Positions 15,796 through 22,752 of a stretch of DNA of 31,872 nt are shown piece by piece. Source of the DNA: Thermovirga lienii DSM 17291 (GTDB lineage: Bacteria > Synergistota > Synergistia > Synergistales > Thermovirgaceae); contig CP003097.1 in the NCBI GenBank assembly GCA_000233775.1, positions 1 to 31,872 on the forward strand, read 5' to 3'. Both the position numbers and the translations under genes were made by a program. Each line of letters begins with the position of its first letter. The stretch's first letter is position 1. Below the pieces are notes generated by a model that was not told where the DNA came from, made no database searches, and worked only from the letters and a program-made list of their open reading frames with translations.

Positions 15796-15857
15796 ATCCG
15801 TCTGGCTCTCCTTTCCTTTTGTTTTGCGACTTAACTTCGTATAGATATTGGTAAGTT

Positions 15858-15885
15858 ATTTTAGACATTATTTCCCATTTGTCAA
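15858..15885 (-). promoter_or_regulatory. Promoter of the aro operon
   Basis: On the minus strand, TTGACA at 15885-15880 is followed after 16 bases by TAAAAT at 15863-15858. The start would be near 15851, giving a 5' untranslated stretch of about 55 bases before the leader peptide. The insertion sequence at about 15930-17250 lies directly upstream. Confidence 0.7.
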
Positions 15886-15899
15886 TATTGAATCCTCTT

Positions 15900-17250
15900 T
15901 TATTTGTAGATGAGCCTATATTTCGTTCCGTCTACTTTGGTAAAGTGAAAGAGATAATGGAAAAGGCGGGTACCTCTCCTTTATACTGGTGCTGCAACAA
16001 CAACCAAAACAAAGGAAAAAGGAGGTAACCCGCCATGACTTCATTATACCAGCGACTAAAGGAATCAGGGAATCCCAAAGCCCCTATGGAAGTTATATGC
16101 GACTTGATAGAAAAAGGTAAAACAGCCAAAGAAATAGCTAACATCATGGGAATTACTGAAAGATGGGTTAGAACATTGATGAAACGGAAAAAGATGGCCT
16201 ATCTGCCAAAGAATTATTGCACAAAAAAGGTCCCAGATCCCCTCATCCAAAAAGAACTAAACCTCACATCGAAGCTTTGGTTATTGAAACTCAACAGAAA
16301 ACCAACATGGGTCCTAGAAGACTTGCAAGAGAGCTGAAAAGAACCCTCAATCTGAATATATCTTCCTACACCATCAGAAACATCTTACGCAGAAACAACG
16401 TTAAAACTAAAAAAGTACGTTCTAGAAACGGAAATAAACGCTACTATGCCAACCTAAACCACTGGGAAGCCCTACAATACTTCCAGATCGATTCAAAACA
16501 TATAGCAGACGCAAAGACTCTCCCACCAAAAGCATATGCTGCCCTGTTTAAATACAGGCTTCCCAAATACCAATTTACCGCTATCGATATCAAAACAAGA
16601 ATGAGAATCTTATGCTTCTCCGATGAATGCTCTTTCGCAAATGGCTTCTCCTTCATACTTTACATCGCCTTCCTCATGCGGGCTTTGGGCATCAGACATA
16701 GAATGTTCTTCCAAACTGACAACGGGAGCGAATTCGGCGGATCTGAAGAAAGCAGAAAAAGAAAAATATTGCAGGAAAAATTCCTAGAACCCTTAGGCGT
16801 TACTCTCCTCTCCATACCAAAAGGAGAAAAAGAAGCCCAAGGTTTTGTGGAACGAAGTCATCGCACCGATGATGAGGAATTCTACATACCTGCACTACCT
16901 CACATAACATCCCGAAAGGTCTTTATGACTTCTGCCGCAAGCTGGGTAAAATATTACAATCAAAAACGATCTCATGGAGGCAGAGATATGAACGGGAAAA
17001 CTCCAAAGGAAAAAATATTTGAACTCTCACTAGTCAGTTCTAAAGCCGCTACTTCCATACCCCCTATACTCTTGGACAAAGTAAACACCTTTATACTAAA
17101 AATGGTGGGAGCTCAAAACATCTCCTGGGACTCCCACCATCTCCTTCAACTAATTAAACGGAAGCAATTTGTGGCCCCTTACAACCCCCGGGCTAATTTG
17201 GGGTTTCTAAAATCTCGCAAAGTAAATAAAATCGATTTAGCTCCCCTCAA
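15900..17250 (+). mobile_element. Two-frame DDE insertion sequence (IS3/IS481-like), ends not resolved
   Basis: Two overlapping frames encode a helix-turn-helix part and an rve/DDE part. I could not find convincing terminal inverted repeats or a target duplication. Short similarities such as CTACTTTGG near 15937 and CAAAGTAAAT near 17217 are too weak to fix the ends. A 10-bp stem (17102-17111 with 17131-17140) lies near the 3' part of the frame. The boundaries given are approximate. Confidence 0.6.
16035..16337 (+). CDS. Transposase N-terminal frame (OrfA-like, helix-turn-helix)
   Basis: A 100-residue frame starting ATG after GGAGGTAACCCGCC. Residues 20-50 (MEVICDLIEKGKTAKEIANI, then GITERWVRTLM) form a helix-turn-helix that would bind element ends. 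From 16172 on, the -1 frame is also open and carries the sequence that continues into the DDE domain. The A-AAA-AAG heptamer at 16223-16229 lies in the right phase to shift ribosomes into it. After about residue 52 this frame looks like filler (MAYLPKNYCTKK). So it is either the normal short product of a frameshifting element or the result of a one-base deletion. Confidence 0.7.
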   Translation: MTSLYQRLKESGNPKAPMEVICDLIEKGKTAKEIANIMGITERWVRTLMKRKKMAYLPKNYCTKKVPDPLIQKELNLTSKLWLLKLNRKPTWVLEDLQES

Positions 17251-17446
17251 CAAAAAGGGGCTTTGGGTTAACCCAAAGCCCCTTTTTATCATCAACTATT
17301 TTCAACTATACGGAAAACTCTCTGTATGCGTTTCTTGCAGCACCGCAGACTGGGCACTTTTCCGGTGGTTCCTCCTCTGCTGTATGGCCGCAGACTGGAC
17401 AAATGTAAATCTTATCTGCAGAGTAGTCTTCTCCCTTCTCTGCTAG
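16217..17446 (+). CDS. Transposase DDE frame (OrfB-like), read by -1 frameshift
   Basis: A second frame, about 400 residues from the TTG at 16217 and open back to 16172. It has a second helix-turn-helix (MGPRRLARELKRT, SYTIRNILRRNNV) and an rve-type catalytic core: Asp in FQIDSKHIA, Asp in FFQTDNGSEFGG, Glu in QGFVERSHRTDDEE, then WVKYYNQKRSHGG. The second Asp to Glu spacing is about 43 residues, longer than the usual 35. The frame has no stop of its own at the expected place: it reads through a terminator palindrome at 17252-17287 and ends inside the rubrerythrin gene on the other strand. The final 60 or so residues are probably not native. IS3 versus IS481 assignment is open. Confidence 0.75.
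   Translation: MHKKGPRSPHPKRTKPHIEALVIETQQKTNMGPRRLARELKRTLNLNISSYTIRNILRRNNVKTKKVRSRNGNKRYYANLNHWEALQYFQIDSKHIADAKTLPPKAYAALFKYRLPKYQFTAIDIKTRMRILCFSDECSFANGFSFILYIAFLMRALGIRHRMFFQTDNGSEFGGSEESRKRKILQEKFLEPLGVTLLSIPKGEKEAQGFVERSHRTDDEEFYIPALPHITSRKVFMTSAASWVKYYNQKRSHGGRDMNGKTPKEKIFELSLVSSKAATSIPPILLDKVNTFILKMVGAQNISWDSHHLLQLIKRKQFVAPYNPRANLGFLKSRKVNKIDLAPLNKKGLWVNPKPLFIINYFQLYGKLSVCVSCSTADWALFRWFLLCCMAADWTNVNLICRVVFSLLC
17252..17287. terminator. Perfect 36-base palindromic terminator downstream of rubrerythrin
   Basis: The sequence is its own reverse complement, with arms AAAAAGGGGCTTTGGGTT and AACCCAAAGCCCCTTTTT. It gives a strong hairpin with a T-run on both strands. It would end transcription of the rubrerythrin gene (stop at 17306, minus strand) and also any plus-strand transcript leaving the insertion sequence. 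Confidence 0.88.
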
Positions 17447-17818
17447 TTCCTTGGCCTTTTCGTACATCCCCGCGTGAATTTTTTCTGCCTCCCAAGCAAA
17501 GCGGGTGCTCCTTTCCGCTCCCTTTTCGTCCTGGAACTGTGCCGTGGTATTGTAAACGGGATACATTTCATCTATCTCAAAGTTTTCACCATCTAGGCAC
17601 TGCTTTACGTTCTCCGCCATCTCCTTATGGATCTTCCCAAGCTCTCTGTAATGGTTCCTGGCGTGAACAAACTCAGCGTAAGCTATGGCCTTGAAAAGGT
17701 TAACTAACTTCTTCAAACCTCTCTGTTCCGCCTCGTCTGCAAAGATGAGATATTTCATGTGCGCCATGCTCTCACCAGCGAATGCATCTTCCAAGAACTT
17801 TTTTGTCATCTCCCTCAC
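17306..17818 (-). CDS. rbr: Rubrerythrin
   Basis: A 170-residue peroxide-reducing non-haem iron protein used by anaerobes against oxidative stress. The ferritin-like domain has E16 in AFAGESMAHMKY and the E49-x-x-H52 pair in AEFVHARNH, with a second ExxH (EAEKIH) in the later helices binding the di-iron site. The C-terminal rubredoxin domain has two Cys pairs, ICPVCGHTAEEEPPEKCPVC, that bind the electron-transfer iron. A GTG at 17818, eight bases after AGGAGG, is the supported start; the frame extends to 17827 without a ribosome site. It lies 77 bases after the end of the preceding hydrolase gene and could have its own promoter. Confidence 0.95.
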   Translation of the reverse strand: MREMTKKFLEDAFAGESMAHMKYLIFADEAEQRGLKKLVNLFKAIAYAEFVHARNHYRELGKIHKEMAENVKQCLDGENFEIDEMYPVYNTTAQFQDEKGAERSTRFAWEAEKIHAGMYEKAKELAEKGEDYSADKIYICPVCGHTAEEEPPEKCPVCGAARNAYREFSV

Positions 17819-17895
17819 GATATACACCTCCTATACTTAAGTCTATCCCAGAATCATTTTATCATACGCATTACTAAAGATTCATCACCTCTAAT

Positions 17896-18963
17896 TCACC
17901 TGAGGCTTACAGTACCCATATCCTTAGGATATATGAATGTATCCCCTTCATTGAGAACTATAAATCTCCCGCCTGCAAGTAGCCCCTCCTTAAGGGCCTC
18001 CTTTAACTCTTCTACAGGTTGGTGAAAACCTTCCGCCGAAAGCTGGAAGGTTCCAAAGTGCATACCTATGCTTACTTTAGCTTTCAGGTCGTTATGTGCT
18101 TTAATGGCTTCTTTCGGGTCCATGTGCACCGGCTGCATAAACCACCGGGGCAGATATGAACCAATGGGAAGTAGCGCTACATCCGGAGGGCCTAGGCGTT
18201 CTGCAATCTCCAAGTAATGTCTAGAATATCCAGAATCCCCTCCCAAATATAGACTTATTCCATCCTGTTTGATGAAAAAACTACCCCATAGACTTCTTGC
18301 CCTATTGAATAAGCTTCGTCCCGATGTGTGCTGAACTGGGGTAAAGGTGATTTGCGTATGGTAATCCAGCTTTACACTTTCCCACCAATCCATTTCTATA
18401 ACATCATTTATCCCATACGACTTTAACAAGTTCCCATCGCCTAGAGGTGCCAACACAAGGGGGGAAAAACGTCTGCTTAAGGCGCTCAAGGTATCCATGT
18501 CCAAATGATCGTAATGATTATGGGTAATAAGGACCACGTCAATCCTTGGAAGGTCGTCCTGCTTCAAGGCAGGTTCTCTCACCCGCCTGGGGCCAGCCCA
18601 ACTCACTGGGCTGGCCCGTTCAGACCACACCGGATCCACAAGTATATTTAACCCCTGAAGTTGGATTAGAAATGTGGCATGACCTACGAAAGTAAGGGCC
18701 GCAGAACCTTTCTTTAACTCCTCCTCTAACCTCGGATTCCCCAGATTGGGTACCCTTTTAGGCCACCTGGCCCTCTCTTCCCTTAACATTCTTAAGATAT
18801 CCAACAAAGTAGGATCAAATCCTTCTGGAAGGGTGGGATTATAGAATTTTTCCCCATCAAAGTGGTACGAGCTGGCAAAACCTCTGATAGGTCTCTTGTT
18901 GCCATCCGAGCACAAAAGGGCCAAACCCAAAACTGCCACAACACAAAGCAAAAGAATCTTCAT
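17896..18963 (-). CDS. Exported metallo-beta-lactamase-fold hydrolase (NAPE-PLD/UlaG-like)
   Basis: A 355-residue protein with an N-terminal hydrophobic signal segment (MKILLLCVVAVLGLALLC). The Cys there is not in a clean lipobox, so lipoprotein status is doubtful. The metallo-beta-lactamase core follows: FVGHATFLIQ, ITHNHYDHLD (the HxHxDH metal site), FTPVQHTSGR, LYLGGDSGYS and the last ligand His in GMHFGTF. This arrangement, with a PxxWxxRASP-like insert (DPVWSERASPVSW), is seen in NAPE-phospholipase-D-like hydrolases, but the substrate is unknown. I chose ATG 18963 because the signal peptide begins there; a longer frame from TTG 19035 has no ribosome site. Confidence 0.8.
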   Translation of the reverse strand: MKILLLCVVAVLGLALLCSDGNKRPIRGFASSYHFDGEKFYNPTLPEGFDPTLLDILRMLREERARWPKRVPNLGNPRLEEELKKGSAALTFVGHATFLIQLQGLNILVDPVWSERASPVSWAGPRRVREPALKQDDLPRIDVVLITHNHYDHLDMDTLSALSRRFSPLVLAPLGDGNLLKSYGINDVIEMDWWESVKLDYHTQITFTPVQHTSGRSLFNRARSLWGSFFIKQDGISLYLGGDSGYSRHYLEIAERLGPPDVALLPIGSYLPRWFMQPVHMDPKEAIKAHNDLKAKVSIGMHFGTFQLSAEGFHQPVEELKEALKEGLLAGGRFIVLNEGDTFIYPKDMGTVSLR

Positions 18964-19038
18964 CTTTCTTAATACACCTAATTTTTTCTCTTTTTCGCGC
19001 AGCAAAAAACACCTCAAACAAATAACAAGAGGCAAAGC

Positions 19039-19788
19039 CTACTCAAGTATAAGTTCGCAAAGCTTGCCCATTTCTTCCTCTGAAACTCCAAAAACCTTGC
19101 CGAACCTTTCATCTTTGAAGGTTTCTACAATCACTTTGTGAGGCTCTAGCTTTTTGATAATATTTCTTATTTGTGATATGGATTCTTGATCGACATTAAG
19201 GTTCTTTATGAGAGTGACATATACCACAAACTTTCCACTGTACTGAGAGCGAAACGCCATCATATTTGCCCAATATTGCTTTAGCGTATAACCATCTAAG
19301 GGTCTTTGAAATTTTTTGAAGTCCTCCTCTTTTGTAGTCTTGATCTCCCCTGCTACTTCGTCGCACATTGCGGCAACTTCTGCAAAATCAGGATAATCCA
19401 ATAGGTATCCGTTTGTATATAGGCTTACTTCTACGCCCCTGCTTTTAGCCAATTTTATTATTTCTCCTAGCTGGGCATTTAAGAAAGCCTCCCCCTTGGA
19501 ATTGATAAAAAGCACATCTGGGGGGTTATACTCTAACTCTTTCTCCAAAAATAAAATAAATTCCTTAGTCTCATCGAAAAAATGTGCTTTATCCGTTTTC
19601 TTCCCCTTTTGCCTTATCGGACAGAAAACACACTCAAACGTGCAGTGCTTTGAAGGCAATACGTCGATTTCCATGACCCGCTTTCCTTGTTCATCAATAA
19701 AATTTTTCTTAACTCCTATGCCCCCCATACCTGCACCCCCAACTTTGTGAGTTTTGAACAGTTCTGTCCTTTGATCGGGCAAATTCAA
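19039..19788 (-). CDS. Radical SAM protein, N-terminus interrupted by an in-frame TAA
   Basis: A 249-residue radical SAM enzyme, with the iron-sulfur motif CTFECVFC near residue 50 after GGAGMGGIGVKKNF, and partial TIM-barrel motifs (INSKGEAFL, VSLYTNGYLL). No twitch or SPASM domain is seen, and the reaction is unknown. As written it starts at TTG 19788 with only a weak ribosome site. The same frame extends upstream through SAERQRQV to a TAA at 19815-19813, and beyond that to MDAIFEDFFW starting at ATG 19845 behind GAAGGAGAA. The natural start therefore seems to be 19845, with codon 11 now a stop. The gene lies 10 bases after ttuA by that start, as in one operon. Confidence 0.7.
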   Translation of the reverse strand: MNLPDQRTELFKTHKVGGAGMGGIGVKKNFIDEQGKRVMEIDVLPSKHCTFECVFCPIRQKGKKTDKAHFFDETKEFILFLEKELEYNPPDVLFINSKGEAFLNAQLGEIIKLAKSRGVEVSLYTNGYLLDYPDFAEVAAMCDEVAGEIKTTKEEDFKKFQRPLDGYTLKQYWANMMAFRSQYSGKFVVYVTLIKNLNVDQESISQIRNIIKKLEPHKVIVETFKDERFGKVFGVSEEEMGKLCELILE

Positions 19789-19855
19789 GACCTGCCTTTG
19801 CCTTTCGGCGCTTTACCAAAAGAAATCCTCAAAAATAGCGTCCATCATTTCTCCT

Positions 19856-20812
19856 TCAATGGCCCCTATCCTTAAGAAATTCTTTCTTTCTTTTGAGTTC
19901 ATCCTTCAGACGACACACACTGCATGTGTCTTGATAGGAGAGAGCACCGCAAACAGAGCAGTTGCCCAAAAGGGCATCCTCAAACTGGGGCGGAGTCTGC
20001 CTATCAAGGAACCCAAACAGAAAATCCCGCTTGGTTCCCGGCATTTGGGATTCAATAAACTGAAGGGCCTCGAGGAGGATGTGACTTGTAGCCCCACGGG
20101 CAAAGGGACATTTGTCTCCAAAATACTTGATACCCCTGACCCTACAGTAGATGCGTATCTCCTCCGATTCGAGGCGGAAGAGGGGTTTCATTCGAGCCAC
20201 CAACCCTGGGCCGGCAGGCAAGAAAGGATATGCCTTTTGTAGGTATGCGTCCCTGTGCCTTAGAGTGTTGCCCAAAAGCCTGCTGGCTTCATCGTCCAGG
20301 TTGTGCCCCGTGGCTATCACGGAAAAACCTTCCTGAAGGGCAAGCCTGTTCAAAAATTGCCGCTTCAATGTTCCACACACAGAACACACCTTGCTGCTTT
20401 TAAGCTTGGCGATCTCCGGCAGGCTGAAGCCAAAAAGATCCTTCAGTTCATAGATCGAAAGCTCAAGGCCACGGGATTTGGCAAATTCCTCACAAGCCGA
20501 CCTCGAGGCTTCTGAAAAGTTCGGTATCCCAAGGTCTATGTGAATCCCTTTGGTGGTAAAACCAAGATCTGCAAGAACATCCCACAACGCCAAAGAGTCC
20601 TTCCCTCCAGATACAGCCACCATGATGGGCGTATCCAGCCCTATGGGGAATTTTTTCATGGCTCTATTAACGGCTTTATGGAAAAAGACCAGGAAACAAT
20701 CCTCGCAGAAATTCGCGTGGTGACTAGGAAGGGAGATAATTGCTTTTGCCCTGCATCGGGAACATTTGGCGTTATGAGAAAGACGCCCATAAGAGGCACT
20801 TTTCAGCTTCAT
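19856..20812 (-). CDS. ttuA: TtuA-type tRNA 2-thiolation enzyme (TtcA/TtuA family)
   Basis: A 318-residue PP-loop ATPase that likely activates a tRNA uridine for sulfur insertion. The layout is that of TtuA, the enzyme for 2-thioribothymidine at position 54 in thermophiles. It has an N-terminal zinc site with C17, C20, C36 and C39, the PP-loop SGGKDS (68-73), the iron-sulfur Cys pair in KVCSVCGTLKR plus the Cys of GDKCPFARG, TGHNLDDEA, and a C-terminal zinc knuckle with two more CxxC pairs. TtcA proper lacks the terminal zinc fingers. The ATG at 20812 after GCGAGGTGATAGAG is preferred to 20842. TtuA needs a ubiquitin-like sulfur carrier; the MoaD-like protein at 29646 is more likely for the molybdo/tungsto-pterin of its neighbour. 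Confidence 0.85.
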   Translation of the reverse strand: MKLKSASYGRLSHNAKCSRCRAKAIISLPSHHANFCEDCFLVFFHKAVNRAMKKFPIGLDTPIMVAVSGGKDSLALWDVLADLGFTTKGIHIDLGIPNFSEASRSACEEFAKSRGLELSIYELKDLFGFSLPEIAKLKSSKVCSVCGTLKRQFLNRLALQEGFSVIATGHNLDDEASRLLGNTLRHRDAYLQKAYPFLPAGPGLVARMKPLFRLESEEIRIYCRVRGIKYFGDKCPFARGATSHILLEALQFIESQMPGTKRDFLFGFLDRQTPPQFEDALLGNCSVCGALSYQDTCSVCRLKDELKRKKEFLKDRGH

Positions 20813-20884
20813 CTCTATCACCTCGCTTGGCTTCTTCTGCATAAATTACTTTTATGCGATAGCCACAGGAAAGCTTTGTAGTTT

Positions 20885-20911
20885 TTATAATATGATATCA
20901 GCAACGTCTTC
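20885..20911 (-). pseudogene. Displaced 3' end of the HD-GYP gene
   Basis: Immediately outside the right end of the IS605-type element, the minus strand reads EDVADIIL and then TAA. Joined to the HD-GYP frame left of the element (ending KTYSII), it restores an uninterrupted C-terminus, KTYSIIEDVADIIL. Both plausible cut positions give the same residues. Confidence 0.65.
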
Positions 20912-22257
20912 GTGAACTACTCCATGCTATAGAGCATGGAGCTTCCTGCTTCAACGAGGTAGCTTACACGAATATGAGGGTTAGACCCCAATATTCGCGC
21001 AGAGGCTTCCCTCTCCACAGGCGTAAGTTCGGGCAGCCCCTGCCCTACCACCCTTAAGGCGGGTGAAACCTTTTTTAGCATCACTAAACACGCATTTAAA
21101 TCTCTGTCCATGAAATTACCACACTCAGGACAGAAAACAGTTCTGTCAGAAAGCCTGAGATCCTCAAAATATGCCCCGCATTTAGAACACACCCTTGAAG
21201 TAAGTTCAAAGCGGTCAACCTCAAGGACAGGCAGGAGGCTGGAACACAACCTCTCTTTCAACTTTCCTATCCCCGAGTATTGAACCTCCCTTGAAAATAA
21301 CCCTTCATGCCACGACTTTACGCTGTCATCCTGAAATATCACAAGGCTGTAGAACTTTAAGAAAGCTATAATTTTGTTTATCGCATCCTTCCTTCTGTTG
21401 TTTATTCTCTCATATTCCCTTGCAAGCTTTTGCCTTGTTTTTTCTCTGTTTTTTGAGCCTTTCTCCTTTTTTACAAGTTCTTTCTGAAGTCTTTTTAGCC
21501 TCTTGCTTTCCGGAATTTCAAAGTCAATCTTCAGTCCGTTGGATAGTGTTAGCTTGTCTTTCACTCCAAAATCTATAGCTATCGGTTTGTCTATTGATTT
21601 TCTGTTTTCCTTTGGCAGATAGCAGGTGATGTGAACGTAATAGCCTGAAGGCTTGCGAACGAGCAAGGCTTTTGTCAATTCCGCATTCTCAGGTGTTTGA
21701 TTTAATCCTCTCACTTTGAATGAACCAAGCTTTTGAAGATGCACTCTCTTTTTTTCAAAGTCAATTTTGTGAGACACTCCATATTGCTTGAAGGGTATGG
21801 AATTTACTCTCTTCTTTGGCTTTAGTCTTCCTACTTTCATGCCGTTTTCTTTCAGTCGTGACAAAGCTTTTATGCTATCCTTAATCCTATCCGCTATCTC
21901 CTGGCGCACCTGAGAACCAAGAATTGTAAGTTCTCTTTCTTCAAAGTCTTCTCCTACCTTTACGTGAACTTTTTTGACCTTGTTTCCGTCTATGGAGAAA
22001 ACGTCTTCTTGATGAATAGTCCAGTTATAGAGCCATTTGGCTTCAAGGAAGGCTCTTTCTAAAAGTTTTCTCTTGTCCCTGGAGAGCTTTTCAAGTTTGA
22101 GAACGTAAGTCCTTGCAACCTGCCTTTGTCTTATATCTTTCGTTCTACTCAGGCTTTCTCTTATCTTTTCTGATTTAGTCATCTGTAGCTCCATAAGAAT
22201 AATGTACCACAATCAGCCATTCATCTCCACCCTGTAGAGGGTGGAGCCTTCTGGCTT
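20912..22257 (-). mobile_element. tnpB-only IS200/IS605-type (IS1341-like) element
   Basis: About 1.35 kb, with one tnpB gene and no tnpA. The right end has a 9-bp hairpin (20920-20928 with 20933-20941) and the terminal TAGTTCAC, which overlaps the tnpB stop. The left end has a 9-bp hairpin (22225-22233 with 22238-22246) and starts after TTAT on the minus strand. No target duplication is seen, as expected for single-strand transposition. The right-end hairpin region is where the guide (omega) RNA of TnpB is normally produced. Confidence 0.85.
20917..22182 (-). CDS. tnpB: TnpB, RNA-guided nuclease of an IS605-type element
   Basis: A 421-residue RuvC-type protein of the family ancestral to Cas12. 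The first catalytic Asp is in IAIDFGVKDKL; a zinc ribbon has CSKC and CPEC; the last Asp is in FMDRDLNAC. The middle acidic position reads VIFQDDSVKSWH, where many TnpBs have a Glu-Asp pair; the acidic residue here is shifted by one and preceded by Gln, as in a QDE-type subgroup. The ATG at 22182, six bases after a GGAG, is chosen over upstream codons. In related elements, TnpB cuts the empty donor site under guidance of an RNA made from the right end, keeping the element in the genome. Confidence 0.88.
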   Translation of the reverse strand: MTKSEKIRESLSRTKDIRQRQVARTYVLKLEKLSRDKRKLLERAFLEAKWLYNWTIHQEDVFSIDGNKVKKVHVKVGEDFEERELTILGSQVRQEIADRIKDSIKALSRLKENGMKVGRLKPKKRVNSIPFKQYGVSHKIDFEKKRVHLQKLGSFKVRGLNQTPENAELTKALLVRKPSGYYVHITCYLPKENRKSIDKPIAIDFGVKDKLTLSNGLKIDFEIPESKRLKRLQKELVKKEKGSKNREKTRQKLAREYERINNRRKDAINKIIAFLKFYSLVIFQDDSVKSWHEGLFSREVQYSGIGKLKERLCSSLLPVLEVDRFELTSRVCSKCGAYFEDLRLSDRTVFCPECGNFMDRDLNACLVMLKKVSPALRVVGQGLPELTPVEREASARILGSNPHIRVSYLVEAGSSMLYSME

Positions 22258-22742
22258 ATAATTGAGTAAGTTTTAGATATTTCGCAAAAGCGGTCCTCCA
22301 ACTCTATAAACGCCTCCACGATCACAGGATCGAAGTGCTCACCGCTTTGTCTTATTATCTCTCTCATCGCGTCTTCGTGGGACCATGGTTCTTTATAGGG
22401 TCTTTTACTTCTCAATGCGTCGTACACGTCTGCCAATGCGACTATCCTAGCGGCCAGAGGAATGTCTTGTCCTGACAGTCCGTAAGGATATCCTTTGCCA
22501 TTCCATTTCTCATGATGATACAGGGCTATGTCCCTTGCAAGGGCAAGATAGCTATCCACGCCAAATTTATCTCTAAACTCCTTGTTCGCTGCCTCAATAA
22601 CCTCACCGGCAATTATGGTGTGTTTTTGCATGGCCCGATATTCTTCAGGCGTTAGCTTACCAGGCTTTGTCAGTATTTCGTAAGGAACAGCCGTTTTACC
22701 TATATCGTGCAGTGAAGTTGGGTAAATCGCATCTGAAGAATT
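22258..22742 (-). pseudogene. HD-GYP domain gene, 5'-truncated and split by IS605-type element
   Basis: The frame is open from 22742 down and encodes an HD-GYP-type phosphodiesterase domain: LHDIGKTAVPYEILTKPGKL, then MQKHTIIAGEVI, ALYHHEKWNGKGYPYGLSG, IVALADVYDALRSKRPYK and SGEHFDPVIVEAF. Such domains hydrolyse cyclic di-GMP. A TAA at 22745-22743 precedes the HD motif and no ATG, GTG or TTG lies before LHDIGK, so the upstream receiver or sensor part is lost. An ATG at 22631 could start a short product missing the HD motif. At the other end the reading runs into the transposon (SQKAPPSTGWR) and stops at 22221. Very unlikely to be functional. Confidence 0.8.
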
Positions 22743-22752
22743 TTATTTATGT

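Noticed and set aside
15560-15885. T-box leader upstream of aroF
   Set aside because: The T-box core (GGGTGGNACCGCG) and a specifier loop with a discriminating antiterminator bulge are absent; the coding leader peptide explains the region better.
18963-19035. Longer start for the metallo-beta-lactamase-fold protein
   Set aside because: It would bury the signal peptide behind 24 residues and lacks a ribosome site at the TTG.
20912-22260. CRISPR-associated Cas12-like protein
   Set aside because: The size, zinc ribbon and flanking hairpins with TAGTTCAC identify a transposon TnpB. No CRISPR repeats are nearby.
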